From the NCBI GenBank assembly GCA_937893115.1, contig CALBGK010000122.1:1-5843 (forward strand): 5,843 nt of DNA. The letters are read 5' to 3'. The position numbers and the translations under genes are program-made. Positions 1-5,614 of this stretch are shown here, in pieces. Origin of the DNA: an uncultured Erysipelotrichaceae bacterium. GTDB lineage: Bacteria; Bacillota_I; Bacilli_A; Erysipelotrichales; Erysipelotrichaceae. Below the pieces are notes generated by a model. The model did no database searches. It was given only the letters and a program-made list of their open reading frames with translations, and was not told the origin of the DNA. Position 1 is the first letter of the stretch. Each line of letters opens with the position of its first letter.

Positions 1-44
1 CAAAATACACAAACAAAAGCCGATAATACATGAAATCTTTTCAT
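1..44 (-). CDS. Start of a minus-strand gene with a signal or anchor sequence (partial)
   Basis: Reading leftwards from an ATG at 44-42, the frame gives MKRFHVLSAFVCVF and then leaves the window. A charged start followed by a hydrophobic run is what a signal peptide or N-terminal membrane anchor looks like. The start is well supported: a strong ribosome binding site AAAGGAG sits at 56-50, five bases before the ATG, and a good promoter lies further upstream on the same strand. The gene is divergent from the exported-protein gene at 178. Only about 14 residues are visible, so no function can be given. Confidence 0.7.
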   Translation of the reverse strand, partial: MKRFHVLSAFVCVF

Positions 45-74
45 ATCTTCTCCTTTGTTTAAAGCATGTATCTC

Positions 75-103
75 ATTATAAACACTTTTTCAAATATTGC
101 AAA
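75..103 (-). promoter_or_regulatory. Sigma-A-type promoter for the minus-strand gene at the left edge
   Basis: On the minus strand the -35 is TTTGCA (103-98) and the -10 is a perfect TATAAT (80-75), with a 17-base spacer. Transcription would start near 68, giving a leader of about 24 bases that contains the AAAGGAG site. The spacing and the perfect -10 make this one of the better promoters in the window. The -35 matches the consensus at only four of six positions. Confidence 0.6.
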
Positions 104-110
104 TTTATGA

Positions 111-132
111 GGGAAATCCATTTCCTGGGAAA
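111..132. promoter_or_regulatory. Palindrome in the divergent intergenic region, possible operator
   Basis: GGAAAT (112-117) and ATTTCC (120-125) form a perfect 6-bp inverted repeat around a two-base centre, and a further GGGAAA follows at 127-132. The element lies between the two divergent genes, just upstream of the minus-strand -35. A two-base loop is too tight for an RNA hairpin, so a protein-binding site is the more natural reading. A match this short in AT-rich DNA could be chance. Confidence 0.3.
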
Positions 133-177
133 GTAGAGAGTTTGCATTTAAAAATGATATCTGCTAAGATATTGAAG

Positions 178-819
178 ATGAAAAAAATATTGTTGTTGTT
201 GATATTTGTATTGCTTCTATGTGGCTTTAAAGATGTCGAGGTCGAATTCTCTCTTGATGACCTAAAGGAATATCAAAAGGAATATGTCAGTGAAGAGGTT
301 GATGTCTGCTCCACTAATAAAACTAAGACATATATGGATTATCGTGCCATAACCGATAGAAGCTCTACTCAATATAAATATATTCGTGACAATATGGTCC
401 TTGATGAAGAAACTGGTTTCTTGGTCGATGAAGATGGCTTTATCGGTGTAGCTTTAGGTTCATATTATGGTGTCATTGGTGATCGTTACTACTTTACTTT
501 AGATAGTGGTGTTGTCTTACCTTTGGTCAAGGTTGAAGAAAAGGCTGATGGTGATACTAATGGTGGTTGTTATCACTACAGTGATGGCAGTGTAATTGAG
601 TTTGTCATCGACAAGGATGTAGCTAGTGAATATTTTGGTTCTTACAGTAATGGTTTGGTTCTTTCGGGCAACTATAATAATTATTCTTTATTCAAAGGTG
701 AGATAGCTAAGGTAGAAAAGGTTACTGATGAGAAAAAAGAAGATTATGTAACCTATGTTGAAAAGGAAGAAGTTCCTTTCAACAATAATGATATATTTGA
801 TTATGCGAGTGGTTATTAA
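178..819 (+). CDS. Exported protein of unknown function with signal peptide
   Basis: The product is 213 residues. It begins MKKILLLLIFVLLLCGFK, a classic signal peptide or N-terminal anchor. Cys15 follows LLL, so it does not make a good lipobox and lipoprotein processing is doubtful. The mature part is acidic and rich in Tyr, Gly, Asp and Val. It has just two cysteines, Cys44 and Cys131, which could form a disulfide outside the cell. The central block at about 87-145 has the feel of a compact beta domain: GSYYG then IGDRYYFTLDSG, and DGSVIEFVIDKD after the second Cys. It resembles uncharacterised secreted proteins of Erysipelotrichia-type Firmicutes from memory, with no known role. The ATG at 178 is preferred over in-frame TTG 97 or ATG 154 because it puts the signal peptide at the N-terminus. 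No clear ribosome binding site precedes any of the three. The stop is TAA, inside a terminator hairpin. Confidence 0.8.
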   Translation: MKKILLLLIFVLLLCGFKDVEVEFSLDDLKEYQKEYVSEEVDVCSTNKTKTYMDYRAITDRSSTQYKYIRDNMVLDEETGFLVDEDGFIGVALGSYYGVIGDRYYFTLDSGVVLPLVKVEEKADGDTNGGCYHYSDGSVIEFVIDKDVASEYFGSYSNGLVLSGNYNNYSLFKGEIAKVEKVTDEKKEDYVTYVEKEEVPFNNNDIFDYASGY

Positions 820-830
820 GACCACTTTTT
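808..830 (+). terminator. Small intrinsic terminator overlapping the end of the exported protein gene
   Basis: AGTGGTT (808-814) pairs with GACCACT (820-826), with one T-G wobble, around a five-base loop, and is followed by a run of T at 826-830. The TAA stop (817-819) is partly in the loop, so translating ribosomes would hinder folding. The stem is short, so termination may be partial. It separates the exported-protein gene from miaA. Confidence 0.5.
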
Positions 831-832
831 AT

Positions 833-838
833 TATAAT
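833..838 (+). promoter_or_regulatory. Possible -10 element immediately before miaA
   Basis: A perfect TATAAT lies six bases before the miaA ATG. If it is a real -10, transcription would begin at about 845, at or next to the A of the start codon, giving a leaderless message. This fits the absence of any ribosome binding site in front of miaA. The best -35 at 17 bases (TGGTTA, 810-815) matches only three of six positions and lies within the terminator stem, so support is modest. Confidence 0.3.
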
Positions 839-844
839 TGAGTT

Positions 845-1744
845 ATGTATAAAGTACTTGTCATCGTCGGTCCTACCGCGGTTGGTAAAAGTTCCTTTGG
901 CATTGAATGCGCCAAGGCTTTTAATGGTGAGATCATCTCTGGCGATTCGGTGCAGATATATAAGGGCTTAGATATCGGTTCTGCCAAGATAAAAAAGGAA
1001 GAAATGATGGGGATTACCCATCATCTAATCGATATCAAAGATGCTAGAGAAACTTATAATGTCAAAGACTTTCAAGGCTTAGCTAGAACCTTGATTGAAG
1101 ATATTTCTAGAAGAAATAAGTTGCCTATCATAGTTGGGGGAACAGGTTTATATGTCAAAGCCTGTCTATATGACTATAGATTTAATGATGAAGATACAGA
1201 AGATGAGCCTTATGATGAATTAAGCAATTAGGACATATATAATATATTGAAAGAGAAGGACCCCCTATGTCTAAATAAAATACATATCAATAATAGAAGA
1301 CGTTTAGTTAGAGCTTTAAATGTTTTAAATAAGACAGGGGATAAATTTTCAGCTAATATTGAAAGTCAAAATCATGAATTGCTCTATGATGCTAAGATCA
1401 TCGGATTAACTATGGATAGAGATAAGCTATATGAGCGCATCAATTCAAGAGTAGATATGATGGTTAACGATGGCTTAGTAGATGAGATTAAAGGACTTTT
1501 AGAAAAGGGCGTTAGCTTTGATGATCAAGCGATGCAAGGTATAGGCTATAAAGAATTTAGGTCTTATTTTGAAGAAGGTACAAGCTTAGATAAAGTACTA
1601 GACGAGATTAAACGCAACAGTCGTCGCTTCGCCAAGCGCCAGTATACTTGGTTTAAAAATCAAATGCCTGTCACTTGGTTTGAAACAAGTGAATTAGATA
1701 AAGCAATATTAGAGGTAGATAGATGGATAAATTGCAAAGACTAA
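845..1744 (+). pseudogene. miaA: tRNA dimethylallyltransferase MiaA, interrupted by an in-frame TAG
   Basis: MiaA transfers a dimethylallyl group to N6 of A37 in tRNAs that read codons starting with U. The frame shows a P-loop GPTAVGKS at residues 9-16, [16 protein letters not shown] at 33-48 with the family's catalytic Asp34, and GGTGLY near 98-103. The second half has NRRRLVRAL, AMQGIGYKEF and RRFAKRQYTWFKNQ, the usual C-terminal signature. Both halves are in one frame, and the whole would be 299 residues, close to the usual 300-316. Codon 129 (1229-1231) is TAG, between DELSN and DIYNILKEKDP. The shorter product would be 128 residues and lack the C-terminal tRNA-binding part. A restart at TTG 1247 is possible but has no ribosome binding site. 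The ATG at 845 is forced by a TGA at 839-841 in frame. No other damage is seen, so the break is recent, a sequencing error, or suppressed. The gene overlaps tcdA by 22 bp. Confidence 0.85.
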
Positions 1745-2412
1745 GCTATCTGACAGGGCAAGAAGCCTTAGATAAATTAAAAAATAAGAAAGTCTTATTA
1801 TGTGGCACAGGAGGAGTTGGTTCCTTTGTGGCTGAAGCCTTAGCTCGGAGTGGTGTAGGAACTATTATCGCTGTCGACTATGATGTCGTAGATATTACTA
1901 ATTTAAATCGTCAACTATTGAGTGATAAGAACAATATCGGTACGAAGAAGGTCGAAGCCCTCAAAAGACATATCGAAGCAATCAGTGATACAAAGGTTGA
2001 ATGTAGGGACTGCTTTATCGATGAAGACTTTGAGATGCCTGATGTCGATTATGTCATCGATTGTATCGACACTTTGAGTTCTAAATTTATCTTGGCTAAG
2101 AAAAGTGAAGCTAAGGGTATACCTTTCATAGCATCGATGGGTACTGCCAGAAGATTAGAGATAGGTAGAGTTATTCATACCACTTTAGATAAGACTAAGG
2201 GCGACCCTTTAGCTAGAAGATATCGAAATCTTGTAAAGAAGGAAGCTTATAAGCACAAGATAGAAGTGGTATATTGTGATAGTGAATTAGTAGAGAATAA
2301 GCTTGCATCTACTGATGGTAAATTCCCTTTAGGATCAGCGATTTTTACGGTTGGTAGCGTAGGTTTAAAAATCGCAAATATAGTCTTTTTGAATTTAATA
2401 AAAGGAGCGTAG
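1723..2412 (+). CDS. tcdA: tRNA threonylcarbamoyladenosine dehydratase (TcdA/CsdL, ThiF/E1-like)
   Basis: TcdA uses ATP to dehydrate and cyclise the threonylcarbamoyl group of t6A37 in ANN-decoding tRNAs, giving ct6A. The 229-residue product has the E1-like Rossmann nucleotide motif GTGGVGS at 28-34, the following helix with ALARSGVG, Asp52 at the end of strand 2, and NLNRQ at 60-64. It also has DCIDTLSSK at 113-121, and the late TcdA features DPLARRYR and PLGSAIFTVGSVGL. The family usually runs 240-270 residues, so this is slightly short but has all recognisable blocks. ThiF and MoeB are the main alternatives. The RLSYLTGQEALDKL start and the absence of CxxC zinc pairs favour TcdA. The start at 1723 has an AGAGGT site six bases upstream, inside the end of miaA, so translation is probably coupled. 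It ends in TAG, followed by AAA and the next gene's ATG in the same frame. Confidence 0.85.
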   Translation: MDKLQRLSYLTGQEALDKLKNKKVLLCGTGGVGSFVAEALARSGVGTIIAVDYDVVDITNLNRQLLSDKNNIGTKKVEALKRHIEAISDTKVECRDCFIDEDFEMPDVDYVIDCIDTLSSKFILAKKSEAKGIPFIASMGTARRLEIGRVIHTTLDKTKGDPLARRYRNLVKKEAYKHKIEVVYCDSELVENKLASTDGKFPLGSAIFTVGSVGLKIANIVFLNLIKGA

Positions 2413-2415
2413 AAA

Positions 2416-4107
2416 ATGAATTTTAAAGATTTTAAGTATGAACATCTGGATTTTGAAAATCTCAAAGAAGAATATCAAAGCTTGTTAGAAAAATTAAAAA
2501 GTGCCGATAATTCTGAAGAATTTATGACTGTCTTTAATGATATCAATAAGTTTAGAGGCCATATCTTTACGATGATATCGATATGTAGTGTGAGACATGA
2601 TATTGATACTAGCGATGAATACTATGATACTGAAAATACCTATTGGGATAATACTTCTCCACTTCTACAAGTCTATGAGAATGAATTCTTTGATATCATG
2701 CTCAATTGTCCATTTAGGAATGAATTAGATATTCCATCTATTTATTTCGAATTGGCCGAGAATGCTCGTAAGAGTTTTGATGAATCTATCATCGAAGACT
2801 TACAAGAAGAAAATCGTCTATCGACCGAATATGGCAAACTTAAAGCTTCAGCTAAGATTGAATTAGATGGGGAAATATATAACTTAGCTTCTATCGCTTC
2901 AAAGATTTCTTCTGATGATAGAGCTATGCGTAAAAAGGCTTATGATGCCATGGTGAATTTTTATGCTGAACATGAAGATGACTTTGATGACATCTTTGAT
3001 TCATTAGTTAAAGTGCGTGATCGTATGGCTAAGAAATTGGGCTATAAGAATTTTATTGAACTTGGCTATTTGCGCATGAATCGCTTAGATTATGATGAAA
3101 AGATGGTGGAAAACTATCGCCGCCAAGTTGTCGACTATATGGTTCCAGTGGCTAATGAATTATATAAAAGACAGGCTTCACGCATCGGCGTTGATAAATT
3201 GCTAGCTTATGATGCAAATTATGAATTTAAGACAGGTAATCCTAAACCTCATGGAACTAAGGATGAATTAGTAGCCAGTGCATTAAAGATGTATGAAGAG
3301 ATGTCTAAAGAGACAGGTGAATACTTCGAAATGATGTGTGATTCAGAGCTCTTTGACTTAGAAACTAAGCCTAATAAGGCTATGGGTGGCTATTGCACTG
3401 ACTTCTTTGACTACAAAGTGCCATTTATCTTCTCTAATTTCAATGGTACGCAAGGTGACGTTGATGTCCTCACGCATGAAGCCGGTCATGGGTTACAATC
3501 ATATCTCACTATGCAGACAGTAAATATTCCTGATATTTGCTTCCCTACTTATGAAAGTTGTGAGATACATTCGATGTCTATGGAATTTTTCGCTCATCCT
3601 TGGATTCATTATTTCTTTAAGGAAGATAGTGATAAATATAAGTTCTATCATATCGCTAGTGCCCTCACTTTTGTCCCTTATGGCTGTCTGGTTGACCACT
3701 TCCAACATGAGATATATGCTAAACCTGAGATGACCAAAAAGGAACGTAAAGAGTGCTTCCGTCGCTTAGAAAAAATCTATAAGCCGCACCTAGATTACAG
3801 TGGCTATCCAATGTTAGAAGAGGGTACTTATTTCTATCGCCAAAATCATATCTTCCAAAGTCCTTTCTATTACATCGACTACACTTTGGCTCAAGTATGT
3901 GCTCTTCAATTCTATAAGCGCACATTAGAAAAAGACCCTAAGGTCTGGGAAGATTATATTCACTTATGTCGTTTGGGTGGCACTAAGTCATTCTTAAATT
4001 TAGTTGAAGAAGCTAATCTCAAATCACCGTTTGCAGATGGCGTCATTAAAGAAGTGGTTGATGCCATGGTTGAACAACTAGCCACTTTTGATGATAGTGA
4101 ATTATAG
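2416..4107 (+). CDS. M3-family oligoendopeptidase (PepF-like zinc metallopeptidase)
   Basis: This 563-residue protein is a cytoplasmic zinc peptidase of family M3, whose members cut short peptides during peptide recycling. The zinc motif HEAGH is at 354-358 within DVLTHEAGHGLQSYL, with Glu355 as catalytic base. The third ligand is probably Glu383 in CEIHSMSMEF. The region HIFQSPFYYIDYTLAQ near 478-493 matches the family's conserved C-terminal substrate-side segment. There is no signal peptide or membrane segment. The mostly helical, acidic N-terminal half fits the M3 fold, and the length fits (usual 550-610). It belongs to the oligoendopeptidase branch rather than thimet or Dcp peptidases. 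I give no symbol because M3B subgroups are hard to separate by eye. AAAAGGAG at 2400-2407 precedes the ATG, and only three bases separate it from the tcdA stop, so co-transcription is likely. The gene ends in TAG. Confidence 0.93.
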   Translation: MNFKDFKYEHLDFENLKEEYQSLLEKLKSADNSEEFMTVFNDINKFRGHIFTMISICSVRHDIDTSDEYYDTENTYWDNTSPLLQVYENEFFDIMLNCPFRNELDIPSIYFELAENARKSFDESIIEDLQEENRLSTEYGKLKASAKIELDGEIYNLASIASKISSDDRAMRKKAYDAMVNFYAEHEDDFDDIFDSLVKVRDRMAKKLGYKNFIELGYLRMNRLDYDEKMVENYRRQVVDYMVPVANELYKRQASRIGVDKLLAYDANYEFKTGNPKPHGTKDELVASALKMYEEMSKETGEYFEMMCDSELFDLETKPNKAMGGYCTDFFDYKVPFIFSNFNGTQGDVDVLTHEAGHGLQSYLTMQTVNIPDICFPTYESCEIHSMSMEFFAHPWIHYFFKEDSDKYKFYHIASALTFVPYGCLVDHFQHEIYAKPEMTKKERKECFRRLEKIYKPHLDYSGYPMLEEGTYFYRQNHIFQSPFYYIDYTLAQVCALQFYKRTLEKDPKVWEDYIHLCRLGGTKSFLNLVEEANLKSPFADGVIKEVVDAMVEQLATFDDSEL

Positions 4108-4113
4108 TATAAT
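4108..4113 (+). promoter_or_regulatory. Possible -10 element in the gap before the BI-1 gene
   Basis: A perfect TATAAT starts directly after the peptidase stop codon. Transcription would begin near 4120, about 15 bases before the BI-1 ATG, leaving room for the TTGGAGG ribosome binding site. There is no good -35 (TTTTGA at 4086-4091 with a 16-base spacer is poor), and no TG extension. It may give the membrane protein some expression independent of the upstream genes, or it may be chance. Confidence 0.3.
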
Positions 4114-4134
4114 AGTTTTAATTGGAGGAATTAT

Positions 4135-4830
4135 ATGACACAACTTAAAGATTATTCAACTGAAAATAAGATGACGTTCAATACTTTCTTATCTAAGGTA
4201 TTTACCTTTGTCTTTGTAGGTCTAGCTTTAACTTCAGTTGTCGCTTTTGTAACTAGTCTATTTATTGTTCAACACTACGAATTGTTTGCATCATTATCTC
4301 TATTTATCTTTATTGCTCAATTTGTCGTGGTGATTTACTTTTCTTCTAGAATTATGAGAATGTCTAAGACCTCAGCTTGGATATGTTATCTGTTCTACTC
4401 AATTACTATGGGTATCACTTTCGCTACCTTGCCACTTATCTATGATGGTGGAAGCATCGTCTTTGCGGTCATTGTGACAACTGTCATGTTTGGCTGCATG
4501 GCCTTCATCGGTCATACGACTAAGGTAGACTTATCCAAGTATTCTTCAATCTTCTTTTTTGGTTTGCTAGCTACCATTGTCGTTTCCTTTATCAATATGT
4601 TTATCGGCTCTTCTGGAATAGATATGATCATGAATTATGCTATAGTCATCTTATTCTTAGGTTTGATTGCCTATGATATGCAAGCTATGCGTAATTTATA
4701 TCTAGTTGGAATTGATGATTCAGAGATGTATGACAAGATGATGATACTAGGAGCATTTGAATTATATACTGACTTCTTGAATCTCTTCTTGCGCATCTTA
4801 GCTATCTTTGGAAATAGTAGTGATAACTAA
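4135..4830 (+). CDS. Bax inhibitor-1 family membrane protein (YetJ/YbhL-like)
   Basis: This 231-residue protein has seven hydrophobic segments at roughly 19-43, 50-70, 80-101, 107-127, 135-157, 166-182 and 204-225, with a soluble N-terminal tail. It is a BI-1/TMBIM family member. The Bacillus subtilis homologue YetJ is a pH-sensitive calcium leak channel gated by two aspartates in the last helices. Here the equivalents are very likely Asp181 in LGLIAYDMQAM and Asp213 in GAFELYTDFLNLFLRIL. They are 32 residues apart, wider than in YetJ because of a longer loop with acidic residues (GIDDSEMYD). Start: GGAGG at 4124-4128, six bases from the ATG. It lies 27 bases after the peptidase stop and just before a strong terminator, so it is the last gene of the cluster. 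The physiological substrate is not shown by the sequence. Confidence 0.92.
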   Translation: MTQLKDYSTENKMTFNTFLSKVFTFVFVGLALTSVVAFVTSLFIVQHYELFASLSLFIFIAQFVVVIYFSSRIMRMSKTSAWICYLFYSITMGITFATLPLIYDGGSIVFAVIVTTVMFGCMAFIGHTTKVDLSKYSSIFFFGLLATIVVSFINMFIGSSGIDMIMNYAIVILFLGLIAYDMQAMRNLYLVGIDDSEMYDKMMILGAFELYTDFLNLFLRILAIFGNSSDN

Positions 4831-4836
4831 AATTAA

Positions 4837-4884
4837 AAAAGAAGTATTTAGACCATTATAGGTTTAGATACTTCTTTTATTTTA
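4837..4884 (+). terminator. Strong intrinsic terminator, probably bidirectional
   Basis: Bases 4837-4854 pair with 4861-4878 over 18 bp, including two G-T wobbles, around the loop ATTATA. On the plus strand TTTTATTTT follows or overlaps the stem base. On the minus strand a run of six T follows, from A4835-4840. It begins seven bases after the BI-1 stop and ends just before the stop of the minus-strand gene remnant, so it can serve both converging units. Confidence 0.85.
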
Positions 4885-4887
4885 GGC

Positions 4888-5208
4888 TCAGAGAAATAAA
4901 TCATCAATTTCTAATAGTGTTGTGCCATCGATAGTAGCTTGTCTTTTAACGGGTTTGGTAGATACTGAATAGCTTATGAAATATAGATATTTCTCTTTGA
5001 TATCTGTAAATGCCTTTGCAGGGTAGAAGATTGAATTAGTTTTCTTGCTGAATTCTTGCAGTAATGTCATTTTATCAACTCATCTTCTTTCATACACGAC
5101 TACTATCATAAAGAGTTTGAAGTTGCTGCAATTCTTTTTCTTTGTCTATCATCATAATAGTGCCTCACGATTAGCATGCTCATAAGTGGCATACTCATTA
5201 GTTAACAA
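4888..5208 (-). pseudogene. Broken small gene of unknown function (two frameshifts and a TGA)
   Basis: Three minus-strand pieces read as one coding sequence. From about 5208 down, LLTNEYATYEHANREALL ends at TGA 5154-5152. A second piece in another frame, 5155-5090, gives MMIDKEKELQQLQTLYDSSR and one more residue before TGA. The first frame then resumes with VYERR, a TGA at 5082-5080, VDK, and a 60-residue open stretch from ATG 5070 (start MTLLQEFSKKTNSIF, end TTLLEIDDLFL). The pieces join into an even, charged, coiled-coil-like then globular protein of about 106 residues, with two shifts that cancel and one nonsense codon. I do not recognise the family. The alternative is a chain of tiny genes coupled by ATGA overlaps (5155-5152, 5093-5090, 5070-5067), but none has a ribosome binding site. 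Erosion is the simpler reading. The 60-residue tail might still be expressed. Confidence 0.5.
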
Positions 5209-5506
5209 TATAGTCAATTTTATAGAAATTATTGATCACTTTTTCGAAGTCTTCGCCATCGATATAAGTTTGAATGGAGTAGGCTCCTTCTTTTAAAGTG
5301 TAAAATTCTAATGCTTCACACATGGGTATGCGCATAGATGCAATTTTATGCATGATTTCAAATTCTACCTTCTTCTTTTCATATTCTTCTATAGGAGAAA
5401 TTCTGAGCAAGTATTTATTGCCATTTTCATCTTTAATGCAATACTTTTTGTCTTTAGACCAACCCTTGTCAATGAGTACTTTGTTATTAAAATTATATCT
5501 TGGCAT
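5198..5506 (-). pseudogene. Truncated phosphotransferase (APH/choline kinase-like), N-lobe only
   Basis: The 102-residue product starts MPRYNFNNKVLIDKGWSKDK and has KYLLRISPIEEYEKKKVEFE and YSIQTYIDGEDFEKVI, which match the N-terminal lobe of aminoglycoside phosphotransferase-family proteins common in Firmicutes. In that family the Lys of KYLLR contacts ATP and the IDGED-type segment links to the C-lobe. Intact members have about 280-310 residues. Here the frame stops with TAA at 5200-5198, and no HGD catalytic loop or metal-binding DFD/DFG-type motif follows on this strand, so it cannot be an active kinase. An AGGG site (5518-5515) lies eight bases before the ATG and a TG-extended -10 precedes it, so the 5' end is intact and may still be transcribed. 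The next sequence belongs to an unrelated broken gene, which suggests a deletion junction near 5200. Confidence 0.7.
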
Positions 5507-5527
5507 CTTAATATCCCTAGATTTATT

Positions 5528-5536
5528 ATTCTATCA
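5528..5536 (-). promoter_or_regulatory. Extended -10 element for the truncated phosphotransferase
   Basis: On the minus strand TGA-TAGAAT (5536-5528) is an extended -10: TG, one base, then a five-of-six match to TATAAT. Transcription would start near 5521, leaving a leader of about 15 bases with AGGG before the ATG at 5506. No clear -35 is present, which extended -10 promoters can tolerate. Confidence 0.35.
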
Positions 5537-5559
5537 CAAGGTCTTGAATAGAGATAATT

Positions 5560-5589
5560 TTGACAGCCTTTTTATCATTAATATATAAT
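5560..5589 (+). promoter_or_regulatory. Near-consensus sigma-A promoter for the right-edge gene
   Basis: A perfect TTGACA (5560-5565) and a perfect TATAAT (5584-5589) are 18 bases apart. Transcription would start near 5596, and a GGAG ribosome binding site (5603-5606) follows before TTG 5615. This is the strongest promoter in the window by eye. It is divergent from the truncated phosphotransferase gene. The predicted start site excludes the upstream in-frame GTG at 5594 and TTG at 5591 as start codons. Confidence 0.8.
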
Positions 5590-5614
5590 TTTGGTGACGA
5601 ATGGAGATGATTAT

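Noticed and set aside
97..177. N-terminal extension of the exported protein from TTG 97 or ATG 154
   Set aside because: It would place 8 to 27 residues before the signal peptide and has no ribosome binding site. TTG 97 also abuts the -35 of the divergent promoter.
2247..2465. Minus-strand ORF of 72 codons across the tcdA/peptidase junction
   Set aside because: It is antisense to two well-supported genes, with no start signals or family features.
3499..3925. Small ORFs on both strands inside the peptidase gene
   Set aside because: They are out-of-frame shadows of the conserved zinc-binding and C-terminal region.
845..4830. TAG reassigned to a sense codon across the genome
   Set aside because: Reading TAG as sense would fuse tcdA, the peptidase and the BI-1 protein, although each downstream gene has a well-placed ribosome binding site. 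One interrupted gene is not enough evidence.
5119..5199. 26-codon minus-strand ORF starting MSMPLMSMLIVRHYY at the phosphotransferase stop
   Set aside because: It overlaps the more coding-like frames of the broken gene, is basic and irregular in composition, and lacks a ribosome binding site.
4888..5208. TGA read as tryptophan (Mycoplasma-type code) to repair the minus-strand gene
   Set aside because: All seven Trp codons in the recognisable, intact frames are TGG. The first break in this gene (5154-5146) is TGA TGA TAG and would still stop. However, none of the recognisable genes ends in TGA, so the window alone is not fully decisive.
5322..5588. Two plus-strand ORFs (88 and 67 codons) over the phosphotransferase remnant
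   Set aside because: They are antisense to the recognisable phosphotransferase frame. Their Phe/Leu/Ser-rich content is what the reverse of Lys/Glu-rich coding gives.
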